Origin: Prosopocoilus inquinatus
Lineage: Eukaryota; Arthropoda; Insecta; Coleoptera; Lucanidae
Length of the DNA stretch: 64,000 bases
Assembly: GCA_036172665.1 (NCBI GenBank)
Contig: CM069874.1
Coordinates: forward strand, 53,736,707-53,800,706
Direction: 5' to 3'
The notes beneath the pieces were generated by a model. The model did no database searches and was not told the origin of the DNA. It saw only the letters and a list, made by a program, of their open reading frames with translations. A program made the position numbers and the translations under genes. The stretch's first letter is position 1; every line of letters begins with the position of its first letter. Below are positions 1 to 10,690 of this stretch, in pieces.

Positions 1-2036
1 TTTTTTTTAATTCGCACTAGGCGGATGATTTCAAAAGTAATAATTCCTCTAGTTTTCATAGTCCACTATTTAAAAAACAATACCGAAAAATGGAAAAAAA
101 GTAGGTGTTAAAAAGAAATCATCGATAACGAGTGAACTATAAGAGATAGGTATAGGGAATGCTAATACAGGACGAAAGAACATTTAATCCTGAGTCACAT
201 AGTATAAAAATATACTAGGCGTTCCATTTAAAATACATGACTTTTCGACAGTTGAAATTAGGTCGAGTAGAAGTTACTTTTCAACCAGCCTGTAAAAATC
301 AAGTGCAAAACTGGACATGATCGGAAAGATTGTTACTCTATCCTACCACAGGCCAAAAATTGGCATCGTGGTTTTTGTTGCACAAAGGTGGCAGTATCAT
401 AACCAAGGTCCTGCAAGTCTGAGTTATTTTTAAAGAATGATAATATCTAGGAAACGGTTAAATTTTCTTGTGTCATATGTTGCACAAAATATTTTTAGAA
501 TTTTAAGATTTCAAAAATTAATTAAAAAAAGGGGTATTCTATTTAAAAGAAGAAAGTTGACAGCGACCTCCGGTATAAGCGGAAGTGTCCGAAACTTGAA
601 AATATTATATGTGGATAGATCCTTATCGTTAACTTATAACTAAGGGTCGGACATTCCTAGGATACCTGGTAAAAACCAGTATAAAGAAAAACCAAGCAGC
701 GGCGTAGATTTCAACGTCGCCGCTAAACGGCTTATATGCCCAAGGCACTCTCACCCTCGCGCTCGTTGCATCAGAAGCAACCGTTTGATGTAAATTACGT
801 GTGTAAGATAATTGTCTTTATAGTTTCTTTCAAATTAATAATTATGAAAACATTATAATTCTTTAATGTAGCTTTTAAGAAGACTGGCATAATACATTTA
901 ATTCATATCAATTATAGCGCCGTCACTGCGAAAAGAATGCGAGTTCATTTCGGAATGAATCGACTATAAACAAGTTTTTATATCCAGTCGACCAGAACTG
1001 TAGTGGTTACTGCGTGCCACATAGACTTCTCGGGCTTCGATTGGTTTATTGTTTTGTTTTTACAGGGCAGACGCGTTAAAGATTAGAACTTTTTTCCGAC
1101 TATGATCGCTTCAGCGTATTAATAGTTCATCGTATATTTAACAAGACCTCCTGCCTAAAATGCGCCTAGGCCTGCTTATAACTGCAAAATATGAAACAGA
1201 ATTCAAAGAGTAAGTCCGTAAACTTTTAATGAATGGGTTACCTGAATCTCCATGTATATTTTTGAAATCAGGAGCAAAAAATGTACATGTTGTTCCGTTA
1301 AAAAAATATAAATTGCATTTTTTATACAGGGAGATCCAGGCAACACTTTCATTAAAAGTCTACGGACTTCTCCTTTGAATTTCTGTTTCATATTTTGCAG
1401 TTATAAGTTAACGATAAGGATCTATCAAAATGTAATATTTTCAAATTTCGGACACTTCCCCTTATACAGGAAGTTGCTGTCAACTTTCTTATTTTAAATG
1501 GAATACCCCAATTTTTAATGCATTTTTGAAATCTTCATAAAATTCTAAAAATATTAGGTATGTGATACAAGAAAAATTAACCGTTTCCGAGATATTTTCA
1601 TTTTTTTAAGATAATTCAGATTTGCCGAACCTTGGTTATGATACTGCCATCTTTGTGCAACAAAAACCATGATGCCCATTTTTGGCCTGTAGTAGGCTAC
1701 AGAAACATTCTTTCAGATCATGTCCAGTTTTGCACTTGATTGCTTACATGCTGGTTGAAAAGTAACTTCTATTCCAACTAATTTCAATTGTCGAAAAGTC
1801 ATGTTTTTTAAATGGAACGCCTAGTGTATTTTTATACCATGTGACTCAGGATTAAATGTTCTTTCGTCCTGTATTAGCATTGCCCATACCTAACTCTTAT
1901 AGCTCACTCGTTATCAATGATTTCTTTTTAATACGTAATTTCTTTTTCCTTTTTTCGGTACTATTTTTAAATAGTGGGCTATGCAAACTAAAGAAATTAT
2001 AATTTTTGAAATCATCCGCCTAGTAGGAATTAAAAA
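1..2036. mobile_element. Long-terminal-inverted-repeat element (family L1)
   Basis: Bases 1-640 and 1405-2036 are inverted copies of each other, both ending in the motif CTAGGCGGATGATTTC. The inner parts (1175-1250 and 1322-1405) continue the palindrome, so the whole is a fold-back element interrupted by the 533-bp insert at 642-1174. No transposase is visible. The left boundary may lie outside the window. Related single arms lie at 2425-3095 and 31558-31905. The superfamily cannot be assigned because no target duplication can be read. Confidence 0.7.
642..1174 (-). mobile_element. 533-bp insert with 9-bp target duplication, copy 1
   Basis: The insert interrupts the left arm of the surrounding palindrome and is flanked by CTTATAACT at 633-641 and 1175-1183. 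A 534-bp copy in opposite orientation lies at 30846-31379 with its own 9-bp duplication, which fixes both ends. The termini share only a weak inverted repeat (about AGGTC...TAGG). There is no ORF of note. A 9-bp duplication suggests a Mutator-like non-autonomous element; a short retroelement is the alternative. Confidence 0.75.
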
Positions 2037-2424
2037 AAACAGTTTAATCCCTACGAAGAACCAAAAAAGTTAATAAAAAAAGTTGTTATATCGAAGAAAA
2101 TGCGTTATTACTTAGATACAGTAGAAAGTTATCACTAATAAATAATAGCCGAGGACAACTTAGAGACAATATTATAATCAACAATTTGTGTATTATTTTT
2201 AATATTTCTGATTTATTTATTAGTTTTCATTAAATTTTGAATTCTAAGTGTAAATTTCTCCTTATAAATGTGTAAATAGTCATGTCAAGAATTCTAATAC
2301 ATGCGGCATAGGTAAACAAAAAGTTCAGATGATAGATGTGTATTTAAATATTATTTGTCGGTTTTTAAAATTAAATTGAAATTACAGTCAGAAATTAATT
2401 TAAAAAACCTCAGTTTGTTAAATT
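2037..2424. other. No recognisable feature
   Basis: AT-rich sequence between two repeat arms. I see no coding potential, inverted repeat or match to the other repeats in the window. Confidence 0.5.
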
Positions 2425-3095
2425 TTCATAGCACACTATCCAGAAATAATACTGAAAAGGTAAAAAAAATGATGTGTCAAAGAGAAAATCATGAATAGAA
2501 AGAGAAAGGTAAGAGATGGGTATAAGGAATGCTAATACAGTTCGAAAGAACATTTAATTCTAATTCTTATGGTATTAAAAAAATACTGGGTATTCTATTT
2601 AAAAAACATGGACTTTTCGATAGTTGAAATCAGTTCGAATAGAAGTTACTTTTCAACCAGCCCGTAAACGATATTGTGTAAAATTAGGTATAACCTGATA
2701 GCTTATGAGCATAGCCTACTACAGGCCAAAAATTGAAATTATGGCTTTTGTTACACAAATGGCAGCATCATAAACAAGGTACTGCAACTTTGAACTTTTT
2801 TTAAAAAATGGAAATATCTCTAAAACGGCTAATTTTTCTTGTTTCACATGTTACACAAAATATTTTTAGTTTCATGAAGATTTCAGAAACGCAATAAAAA
2901 TTGGGGTATTCTATTTAAAATAAGAAAATTGACAGCAACTTCCGGTTCAAGCGGAAGTGCCCCAAAGTTGGAATTTTTATATTTTAATAGATCATTATCG
3001 CTAACTTATAACCGCAAAATATGAAATAGAAATTCAATTTCCGGAAGTCCGTAAACTTTTAATGAATGGGTTGCCTGAATCTTCCGGTATACAAA
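2425..3095 (+). repeat. Single arm of family L1
   Basis: The segment follows the left arm of the element at 1-2036 block by block, including the stretch with GTAAACTTTTAATGAATGGG near the inner end, but no opposite arm follows. It is diverged, with many substitutions and small indels, and truncated. A hAT element inserted at 3240 lies just beyond it. Confidence 0.65.
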
Positions 3096-3239
3096 TTGCA
3101 CTTTTTCTCCAGTTTGCAATAACCCTAAAATACAATAGGCACAAAATCCTACAACTTTTGCATCTAACTCTAAAAATAAATCCTCTAGATAGGGAGCAAA
3201 ATATAAAAAAAAACCGTACAAAATATCGATGGATAGGAA

Positions 3240-4742
3240 CAGTGGCGTAGCTATAGGGGTTGCAGAGATTGCAAAGCAACCCGGCATCGAAGTGCCATGT
3301 GCGCACGTTCAGACTCAAGAATTCAAATTTTTGTTAAAAAGCAAAATACTCTTACATTACTGATTTTTTCTATCGATCTTATACAGAGTGTTTCGTATTT
3401 AATTCGCATCATTTTAAATGAATTACGATTTTCAACCTGCCTGACATTTGAAACTTTGACGGCTCTTGGGTTTTATAAGTTGCAAGACGAGCCAAGATCA
3501 AATTTAAGTATTTGTGCTTTATTTAGATGGCAAGGAACGTAGAATACGAATACGAATAAGTCGAAAACAATTTAAATTCTAACGGGAATAAAATTTTCCA
3601 AAGGAAAAAAAAATTAACACACTTTATTTTTTTTACAATTTTTATTCAAGAAAGAACAATCGCAACGTCACATGACCCATTTTGAAATGTTTTAATTGGC
3701 TTTAACAGTGCTGCAGCACGGAAAACAATTGCAAAACAACTGAAACACGTTAAGAAAACTACGTTTTAAGCGTCCGAAACAACTGAAAAACGTCAGGAAC
3801 GTTCAGGAACAATGTCCTGAAAACAATTTAGAATTAATAAAATTTTATACTTAAATATAATTAAAGCGAAAGAATTTAGGAGCACTTGCAGAGCCATCAG
3901 TTATCCTGAACCCTGAACCATAACGTTACACTCTTTAGCTACACATGGAAAGTAATTGAAAAATCGAAGAACGTTCAAGAACAATATTCTGAAAACAACT
4001 TTGAATAAAAGAAAAACATTTGCGATGCCATCTATTACCATGAGTCATGACTGTCCTCTTTATTTATAAGGAAGCAAATTCAATTCAATTGAAAAATGCT
4101 CAGAAGATTCAAAAAATATAAAGATTAAACAAAAATGGTTAGAAAGAAGTTTCAAACATAAACAACGCCAGCTGTTAATCTGTAGCCGCAATTAATTTTA
4201 TCGGCCCGTATTCTTACCTCGTCTTTAATTTAACAACGCAGTGATTAAATTCTCTCACTCTCTTATTCACGAAAATCACATAAAGCTATATCGTTTATGT
4301 TTGTTTTAAACACCGCTTTAATTAGAGATGATCTTAATCATGAGATGAGAATATGGGCCATCCTCTTTAAATGCCGGAAGGCAGTTTTAAAACAGATGAA
4401 AACAAATTTCTTCTTCAAGAGAAGTATTTGACAAACAATTGAAACGTACTCTGTGTGCTTAGCGCTACCTACTTTTTGGAAGCTTTTCTAACCTAAAATT
4501 TTGACAACTCTTGATAATTTTTAAAATAGAATAATCTGAAAGCAAATGAAAGCAGTTTTGATTTACTTAACATAGAGAGTAAGAAGCTGAAGAAACGTAG
4601 TTAGTTTATTTTTAAATTTTACTCTTGAGTGTTTTAATAAAATAGTTAAATGATTTTTCTTACTACCTAACTACCTACTAAAACTAAAGGCGCGCCAGTA
4701 CAAATTTTGCAACCCGCGACTTTACTTCTAGTTACGCTACTG
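3240..4742 (+). mobile_element. Non-autonomous hAT element
   Basis: It begins CAGTGGCGTAGC and ends GTTACGCTACTG (imperfect terminal inverted repeat), followed inward by a related GGTTGCA/TGCAACC block. It is flanked by 8-bp duplications, GATAGGAA (3232-3239) and GATAAGAA (4743-4750), with one mismatch. Eight-bp duplications and CAGTGGCG-type ends are typical of hAT elements. The 1.5-kb interior has no transposase. It contains two diverged copies of a GTTCAGGAACAAT / GTTCAAGAACAAT subrepeat near 3800 and 3975. A truncated relative lies at about 59280-59673. Confidence 0.85.
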
Positions 4743-4936
4743 GATAAGAAATGAAGTAACAAACAGTATGAAAGGAGACAACGTTTCCGAAATAACTGTT
4801 TCAAATTTCTTTCTTTGATTTCTCTCGTTTGACAACACTGCACTTGCTCTTACGCTTTTGTTATTGATTGGCGCTTTAAGTACCTAAATATCTGTATATT
4901 TGCGAAAAAAATTGGTGCGGATTAAAGATCAAATTA

Positions 4937-5224
4937 ATGTGGCAACCCCGCATTTTACAGCCAAGGGTACGTCATAGTAATCATGCGGATCGAGATCATA
5001 CGAATCATAAGGAACATGTCCATCGGTTAATCGACATTCCGCGCGTTAGCTATCAACCAAACCAAGGTTACGAGAACAAACGGACGATTACGACACATTC
5101 GCAGCTGTATTTAAAACGAAATTTGCACCATCGGAACGGACTGAAGGGGGAGAGAAGGGTTCTGTTACGTAGCGTCTTATTAATTACCGTTTGTGCCAGG
5201 CAAAGCGTGAATTACGTCAGCTGA
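4937..5224 (+). CDS. Unrecognised ORF in a GC-richer island
   Basis: The open frame is 95 codons, from an ATG at 4937 to TGA at 5222-5224, in a stretch clearly less AT-rich than its surroundings. A pyrimidine-AG (ATTTTACAG) lies at 4951-4959, so the real coding part could be an exon starting there. The product is rich in His and Arg, with segments such as HTNHKEHVHRL and KRNLHHRNGLKGERR. It shows no signal peptide, membrane segment or known domain. It follows directly on a hAT insertion and no repeat copy exists elsewhere in the window. It may be an orphan exon, a UTR or chance. Confidence 0.2.
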   Translation: MWQPRILQPRVRHSNHADRDHTNHKEHVHRLIDIPRVSYQPNQGYENKRTITTHSQLYLKRNLHHRNGLKGERRVLLRSVLLITVCARQSVNYVS

Positions 5225-5551
5225 TCGATAGAAAAAATACGCTTCCTTTTTACAGGTCTGTCTCATTTGAAAAAATTACCAATCAAAGAAACTAGATTAG
5301 AAAGTGAAACTTAACCATGAAACCTATATTCTGTGAATAAATAGAAAGCGTGTTTGAATTATTAAAAAGTTTGCAAAAAAATGGAAATCAAATTACTTAT
5401 AAAAATACATGTCTACATTTAAGAATAAAATACCCAAGAAGGTCATTGACGAAAAAGGACTTGCAAGTCGATACCGATGCGATGGTGTAAATTTTAAACC
5501 CTTTGCAAATGCTTAACGACGATGTTGCAACCCTAATTCACAAAATTATTG
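5225..5551. other. No recognisable feature
   Basis: AT-rich intergenic sequence. No ORF, palindrome or repeat match seen. Confidence 0.45.
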
Positions 5552-5561
5552 CAAATATTGA

Positions 5562-5697
5562 TAAATTATGCTTTGACAGCAAGCATTGCCGCCTTGCAAG
5601 GGATGACATATTATGTAGTAAACTGGCTTCAATTAGTCAAGTGTCAGTCCTAATGCAATGTTAAGTCAAAAAGCGATCGTAGGATGTTTAAACTATT
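5562..5697 (+). mobile_element. 136-bp fragment of the hammerhead-repeat family
   Basis: It matches the 312-bp unit from ATTATGCTTTGACAGCAAGC through CAAAAAGCGATCGTAGGATG, then ends TTTAAACTATT. It is flanked by a 10-bp direct duplication CAAATATTGA (5552-5561 and 5698-5707). The ribozyme part is absent. The variant ending in TTTAAACTATT is shared with the fragment near 29004-29129, suggesting a subfamily. The duplication shows that it inserted as this short piece. Confidence 0.7.
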
Positions 5698-5707
5698 CAA
5701 ATATTGA

Positions 5708-6034
5708 AACATACATAACTGGATTTTATCGAGAATTGACGTTTTTATGTTAAATAAGTGGTCAAAACATATTTTGCAAATCAGACTGAATATAATATTA
5801 GGAAATTAAAAAATAAGAGAGAGACGCTTCTTGTCAATTTTAAGTTGACATATGGAATGTTTCAAATATGGCGTACATGAAGACTTATTACTAGAACTCA
5901 ATTTTCTTTCGTTTACGATGATGATATATATACAACATGTTCCAGTAAAAGGAAACATGTAACAAAAGATATTTCAAGAATTTTACATTCAACTGTTTTT
6001 CTTTTTTCATATTTGTAACAAAAAGAACGGGAAC
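5708..6034. other. AT-rich spacer
   Basis: It contains a short TA-rich run near 5925. No gene or repeat family recognised. Confidence 0.4.
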
Positions 6035-6650
6035 AGAACTGAAATCTTTTGCCCAAAAATGAAAAACTGACCTATCACAAGCGAGCGCAGTCCTTTTGTT
6101 TTGAAACCTCTGCTTGGTTTACGACTTGTTTCAGCAATTTATTCCGATAAAAGCAATAAACCGCAATAAAACTTTTTATTTACGTTCAGAAGAACTCGGT
6201 CAAGGTCTTATTGTATACGAATATGAATCCGACTTGCGGACATCGGCATGTTTATTTGTATTTTCAACATGCGATAAGTAAGAACGTTTGTTTACGCACC
6301 TCTTTATAATAGATAATAACAATTACGTTAAAAACGAGTACCTAATCTTCGTTAGACTTTTGCTGAAGTAATTAAACATCTTCGTACACTAGTTTTATAA
6401 CTGCGTTGAAAATGCCTGAAATTATTTTCTAATTATCGCACTAATAGCTGCAGAATAAGTATTGCTAGAGCAGAAACCATTCCTATTGTTAAAACGGAAA
6501 GCAAGAATTGGAGTATGAGTACGTTTCAAAATTTAAATAAATTATATTGCCTTTAATAATCTATGGGTTCAAAATAAGTGATCGAATAACTTCGCTAGCT
6601 CTCAATATTTTATTAATTGTTTACATTCCAACACAAAACACATTATTATA
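6035..6650 (-). mobile_element. 1.3-kb TA-flanked repeat (family M), copy A, first half
   Basis: Reverse-complement match to the distal half of the copies at 18838-20140 and 33155-34486. The match starts at about CTGAAATCTTTTGCCC and stops at AACACAAAACACA near 6641. The missing half resumes at about 12548 and runs to 13391, so later insertions split this copy. The outermost end toward 5960 no longer matches. No coding capacity; a non-autonomous DNA transposon is likely. Confidence 0.7.
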
Positions 6651-8593
6651 CAGCGTGGAAACTAACTAGCGGATAAAATCCATAACTCCGTTAATATTTG
6701 TAATAAAGCAAAAGTCTAAAAGGGGTATAGCGATTCAAATTACAGCGCATAAGAAGAAGTATATTTTGAGATATTTTCATGAATTTTTTTTAAGTTATGA
6801 CGTCATCAAGATTTTTTTTAAATGACAACCTATATTTTTTATTTTTTACTTCGGTGGGCTTTTTTAACCTACTTTCAACAGTATAAAATTTTGAATCGAT
6901 TACATAACAAAAAATTCAAGAAAAACGGCCATAAAAGTTTAATTGTAAAGTTGAAGAAATTAACAGAATATCTAATTAGCTAGGTGTAAAACAAACAAAA
7001 TTTGTTTGATTGACAAGAACTTGTAAATACCTATCACTATAAAGTGAGTATTTTTATTCCCTGTGGATAGTAGGAGTTACACTAATTATTAAAAACCTTT
7101 TACCAAAATGGTGTTGCTGACTGAAAAACAAAGAATTGAAGTTCTAATGATGATTGGGTATGGCGATCGAATTAGAACTCATCAAGAGGTGTGTCGACTT
7201 TTTATAGACAAATATCCTGATCAGCAAATAAGTCAATCCGCAGTCAGCAGAATAGAAAATAAATTTCGAAATTACGGTGTTGTGAAAGACCTTCCAAAAA
7301 CTGGCCACCCTAAGACAAAATTGATTGACGATGTGCAGCTTGATATTTTACTAGAAATAGAAAATAATCCGCATTCGACTAGTCGAGACATTGCTTTAGA
7401 GCACAACCTGAGCCATACCTCGTTACTGAAACTTTTAAAAATGCAAAAGTTTCATCCGTATAAAGTAAAATTAGTCCATGAGTTAGCAGAAACTGACTAT
7501 GATCATAGACAAGAATTTTGTGAAGAAATGTTGGAAATTTGCAATCGTGATCCAATGTTCTCGCAGCGTATAATTTTTTCTGATGAGGCAAGTTTTACTT
7601 TACATGGAACTGTTAACAGACATAATTGTCGATATTGGTCTAGGGAAAATCCCCACTGGATGCAAGAAGCTCATACTCAACATCCCCAGAAGCTCAACGT
7701 ATGGACAGGAATTGTCGGTGACAGAATTTTAGGTCCATTCTTTATCGAAGGTAATTTAACTGGTGAGAAATATCTACACTTCTTACAATTCGAATTAGTA
7801 CCTGCATTGGCGATATTATTTCCTAATGAAAATGACTGTGACGTACCAAACAATAACATTTGGATGCAACGCGACGGTGCTCCGCCACACTACGCAGTTG
7901 ATGTGCGACGTTATTTGGACGAGATGTTCCCAGGTAGATGGATAGGAAAAAGAGGTCCAATGGAATGGCCAGCTAGATCCCCTGATCTAACGCCATTAGA
8001 CTTTTTTCTATGGGGGTGCTTAAAAAGCAAGGTGTATAAAAATAGACCTAACAACTTAGACGATCTTAAAGAAAGAATTCGACAGGAGTGTAGGTTAATA
8101 ACACCTCAAACTATTCAAAATGTAATAAATGAATTTTATGAGCGTCTTGGGTATTGTCAGTTGGTGCATGGTCGTCAGTTTGAACATTTATTGTGATTTC
8201 AATGACTGTCGAAATCAAATTTTGTTTATTTACACCTTAATTTTGTTTCGTTTTAAACCTAGCTAACTAGATGTTCTGTTTATTTCTTCAACTTTACAAT
8301 TAAACTTTTATGGCCGTTTTTCTTGAATTTCTTGTTATATAATCGATCCAAAATTTTATATTGTTGAAAGCAGGTTAAAGAATCCCACCGAAATCAAAAA
8401 TAAAAAGTATAGGTTGTCATTTAAAAAAAAATCTTGATGACGTCATAACTTAAAAAAAAATTCATGAAAATATCTCAAAATATACTTCTTCTTATGCGCT
8501 GTAATTTGAATCGCTATACCCCTTTTAGATTTTTGCTTTATTACAAATATTAACGGAGTTATGGATTTTATCCGCTACTTAGTTTCCACGCTG
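6651..8593 (+). mobile_element. Complete Tc1/mariner-superfamily transposon with ~350-bp inverted repeats
   Basis: Left end CAGCGTGGAAACTAA, right end TTAGTTTCCACGCTG, flanked by TA at 6649-6650 and 8594-8595. The inverted repeats extend inward to about 7003 and 8217 with high identity, including the long A/T runs. They enclose one open transposase gene. Intact ends, intact target duplication and an uninterrupted frame suggest a relatively recent arrival. It sits at the edge of a TA microsatellite inside the split family M copy. Confidence 0.92.
7108..8196 (+). CDS. Transposase, IS630-Tc1-mariner superfamily
   Basis: The 362-residue transposase would cut and rejoin its own element through the terminal inverted repeats. 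The N-terminal ~65 residues form a helix-turn-helix region of the type annotated with insect Tc3-like transposases (EKQRIEVLMMIGYGDR, ISQSAVSRIENKFR), followed by the linker KDLPKTGHPKT and a second helical DNA-binding part. The catalytic triad is visible: Asp159 in FSDEASF, Asp256 in MQRDGAPPHY, Asp293 in RSPDLTPLD, with 36 residues between the last two. The C-terminus QFEHLL is typical. The start ATG is preceded by AAAA, and a stop follows immediately after EHLL. Length is normal for the family and no frameshift is seen. Activity is inferred only. Confidence 0.93.
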   Translation: MVLLTEKQRIEVLMMIGYGDRIRTHQEVCRLFIDKYPDQQISQSAVSRIENKFRNYGVVKDLPKTGHPKTKLIDDVQLDILLEIENNPHSTSRDIALEHNLSHTSLLKLLKMQKFHPYKVKLVHELAETDYDHRQEFCEEMLEICNRDPMFSQRIIFSDEASFTLHGTVNRHNCRYWSRENPHWMQEAHTQHPQKLNVWTGIVGDRILGPFFIEGNLTGEKYLHFLQFELVPALAILFPNENDCDVPNNNIWMQRDGAPPHYAVDVRRYLDEMFPGRWIGKRGPMEWPARSPDLTPLDFFLWGCLKSKVYKNRPNNLDDLKERIRQECRLITPQTIQNVINEFYERLGYCQLVHGRQFEHLL

Positions 8594-8952
8594 TATATAT
8601 ATATATATATACATCCCAGTATCACTGGAAGCTCCTTTCATAACTGTTCTATGTAGCGTCCAACATGGCGGGCCTGGTGTATATTACTACTGCACTATCA
8701 TCTGTAACTCCTTCGTTGGTCCTATATATAAGGCGTCCGCTAATATACACCTCCCTCCGATTAAACATCAATAAGGCGTCCTTTTTGTGTATACGCTTCC
8801 ATATGATAAGCAATGCAAGCTCCAGCAGTGTTGTCAATTTTACTATGTTCTTAAATGGTAGGGGGGTACTTCAAGGTACCTCGTCGAAATTCCGTCATGA
8901 AATTCTTTCAAAATTTCTGAAAGTTTTCTTGAAACATAAAACTCATTTCTCC

Positions 8953-9021
8953 GTTTCATGATGTTTAAACATGAAACTGACTTTTCGTTTCGTGAAATTT
9001 AAACACGAAACTGACTTTTTT
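8953..9021 (+). repeat. Two tandem ~34-bp repeats
   Basis: TTTCATGATGTTTAAACATG and then TTTCGTGAAATTTAAACACG, each followed by AAACTGACTTTT. A third, partial and more diverged copy (CATGAAATTC) precedes them. Function unknown. Confidence 0.5.
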
Positions 9022-9164
9022 ATATCCAAAAGTACTGCGTTACTCCAGAGTTCTTAAAAAATAACGTTCGTAATCAATAGTAAGGCAACTAATATTTTCA
9101 GTTTCTCAGTGGATCGTTAATGTGAAACACATGTTCGTCAGGACACAAATATTACGGTAATTAG

Positions 9165-9635
9165 CTACTTTAACTTGAAGGCTCCCGCGGCCGTCGTCCG
9201 CTGTTGAATTCCTGGCTTCCGCTTGGAACCGCGTCTCTTGCCGGATTTCGTTTTCCATTGCAGAAGAACTTCCTCAAGGCTGCTGCTGCTGCTGCTGCTG
9301 GTAGTAGTCTTGCTGCTGCTTCTTGTAAGTCGTTGAGACTGAGTTGGTACGTCTGCAGTCGTGGTATTTATAGTGGTTGATGGCGGCAGCGGGGTGAAAC
9401 GGTGGGCGGGGATTGGTCTGTTGGTGAGTGACGAGCCGTTAATGAGATGTTTCCATGTATTGTGAAGGTAGAAGCCATTATCACGGTTCAGGTTATTGGA
9501 GTGTTTGAAAATTTCTATAGATTCATGGATTTTCCGGTTAAACAAATCAGACGAGCGGGCTAGGAGTTTTGTGTCGGAAAATTGGATCTGGTGGCCGGTT
9601 TCTAGTTTGTGTTCAATTGAACCCGTTGCGCCCAT
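9165..9635 (-). pseudogene. PLE-B: C-terminal fragment of a Penelope-like element ORF
   Basis: The open frame is 156 codons on the minus strand. Residues about 6-65 (IEHKLETGHQIQFSDTKLLA, FNRKIHESIEIFKH, NRDNGFYLHNTWKHLI) match the region that follows the GIY-YIG nuclease core at the end of PLE proteins. The reverse transcriptase and the nuclease catalytic core are missing, so it is 5'-truncated. The tail holds a run of serines and a Thr/Ser-rich stretch encoded by a CAG/CTG tract, then basic residues and the stop. An inverted copy of the tail sequence (about 9630-9830) follows on the plus strand, as expected for PLE terminal repeats. Confidence 0.65.
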
Positions 9636-9722
9636 CGACCACTATAAATACGACGACAGCGGACATACCAACTCAGTATCAACGACTTACAAGAAACAGC
9701 AGCAAGACCACCTGCAGCAGCA

Positions 9723-9764
9723 GCCCTGAGGAAGTTCTTCTGCTATGTAGAACGAAACGTCGGC
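9723..9764 (+). ncRNA. Possible hammerhead ribozyme (PLE-B terminal repeat)
   Basis: Core CTGAGGA at 9726-9732, helix II GTTCT/AGAAC (9734-9738 with 9749-9753), GAAA at 9754-9757, then ACGU as a minimal helix III, cleavage predicted after C9761, and helix I GCC/GGC (9723-9725 with 9762-9764). One extra A lies between the core and helix II, and helix I is only 3 bp, so activity is doubtful. PLE terminal repeats are known to carry hammerheads. Confidence 0.35.
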
Positions 9765-9914
9765 AGTAGAAGAAATCCAAGAAGAGACGCGGTTCCAACC
9801 GGAAGCCAGGAATTCAACGACAGTCTGTTTCTGGAAATAAATGATCACCCTAAAGACAACTGTATTATTAGAGACAACTTCAATTATAAGATTACAAAAT
9901 TTTGTTGCAAATCA

Positions 9915-10027
9915 TTTTTTATTACAGAGGATCTTTCGAACATCCTCTATAGCTGTTTCAGTCCTATTTGGGTCCTCGCTAGCAGAAGCAATGTCAGGTT
10001 AGAAAACGATCGCAGGATGTCGCTAAT
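9915..10027. repeat. Decayed inverted fragments of the hammerhead-repeat family
   Basis: A minus-strand piece (9915-9990; GGACTGAAACAGCT is readable on the minus strand) abuts a plus-strand piece (GCAATGTCAGGTTAGAAAACG). It is strongly diverged and the hammerhead core is not conserved. The inverted junction resembles those at 25.5, 32.4 and 43.1 kb. Confidence 0.5.
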
Positions 10028-10040
10028 ATTAAGTTGATAA

Positions 10041-10470
10041 TATTGCCTTAACGTAAAGCGAATAATCTGAATGAATCTGTTTAGTTATTTCTTTTTATTC
10101 TGAATGGCTTTCTTATAGAAATACTGAAAAATAGTGAGAGCATTTTACTCCACTAGAATGACAAATGTATTTTTCACAACACTTATGTACAAGTGTTTAT
10201 TTTGCAAAATTGTCATTCAGTATAAAATTATATAACTAAATAAATATTCAAGTAGACAAAAAAATCATCACTTTTTGTTGTGAAAATTGTTTTATTCGCG
10301 TTATATTACCGTAAGATAAATTCATCTAAACAATGTGAACCAAAAAGATAATTTCGTTTACTGCTTCTTTAAGCGGAGTTACTCTAGCAATATTTTCCAG
10401 CAATAAATTGTAGGGATTGGTGTATGTGCGTTTGTAGTGAACTTTACCGTTAACCACTTAGGGTACCAAC
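10041..10470. other. No gene; one small hairpin
   Basis: AT-rich. A hairpin of about 62 bp at 10156-10217 begins GAATGACAAATG and ends CAAAATTGTCATTC. Nothing else recognised. Confidence 0.4.
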
Positions 10471-10690
10471 AAGCCGAAGAGCCCTCGCTGTTCACCCTTG
10501 ATATTTAGGTCGTGCTCGATACCGCAATATCATCTCGATGTAAAACAAATGAATAGTTTTAAATGGAATCGTGCACGTCGAAGATATGGACTGCTATTCG
10601 TTTTCGAAATGCAAAGTTCCATTTGTTTTATATCGAGGTATCAAGCGCGACCTAAATATCGAGGGTGAGCAACGCGGTTTCTTCGGCATA
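10471..10690. repeat. Inverted repeat, arms ~75 bp
   Basis: AAGCCGAAGA...GATATTTAGGTCGTGCTCGA on the left pairs with TCAAGCGCGACCTAAATATC...TTCTTCGGCA on the right, with a loop of about 60 bp. GC-richer than its surroundings. MITE-like, but no target duplication identified. Confidence 0.55.

Noticed and set aside
9250..9300. A second PLE-B hammerhead on the minus strand opposite the 9723-9764 motif
   Set aside because: The core reads CTTGAGGA and the helix II partner is lost (GGAAAACGAAA), so the consensus is not met.
9280..9320. CAG/CTG tract as part of a host polyglutamine gene
   Set aside because: It lies in a frame that reads as the C-terminal tail of a Penelope-like protein and encodes serine there; no host gene context.
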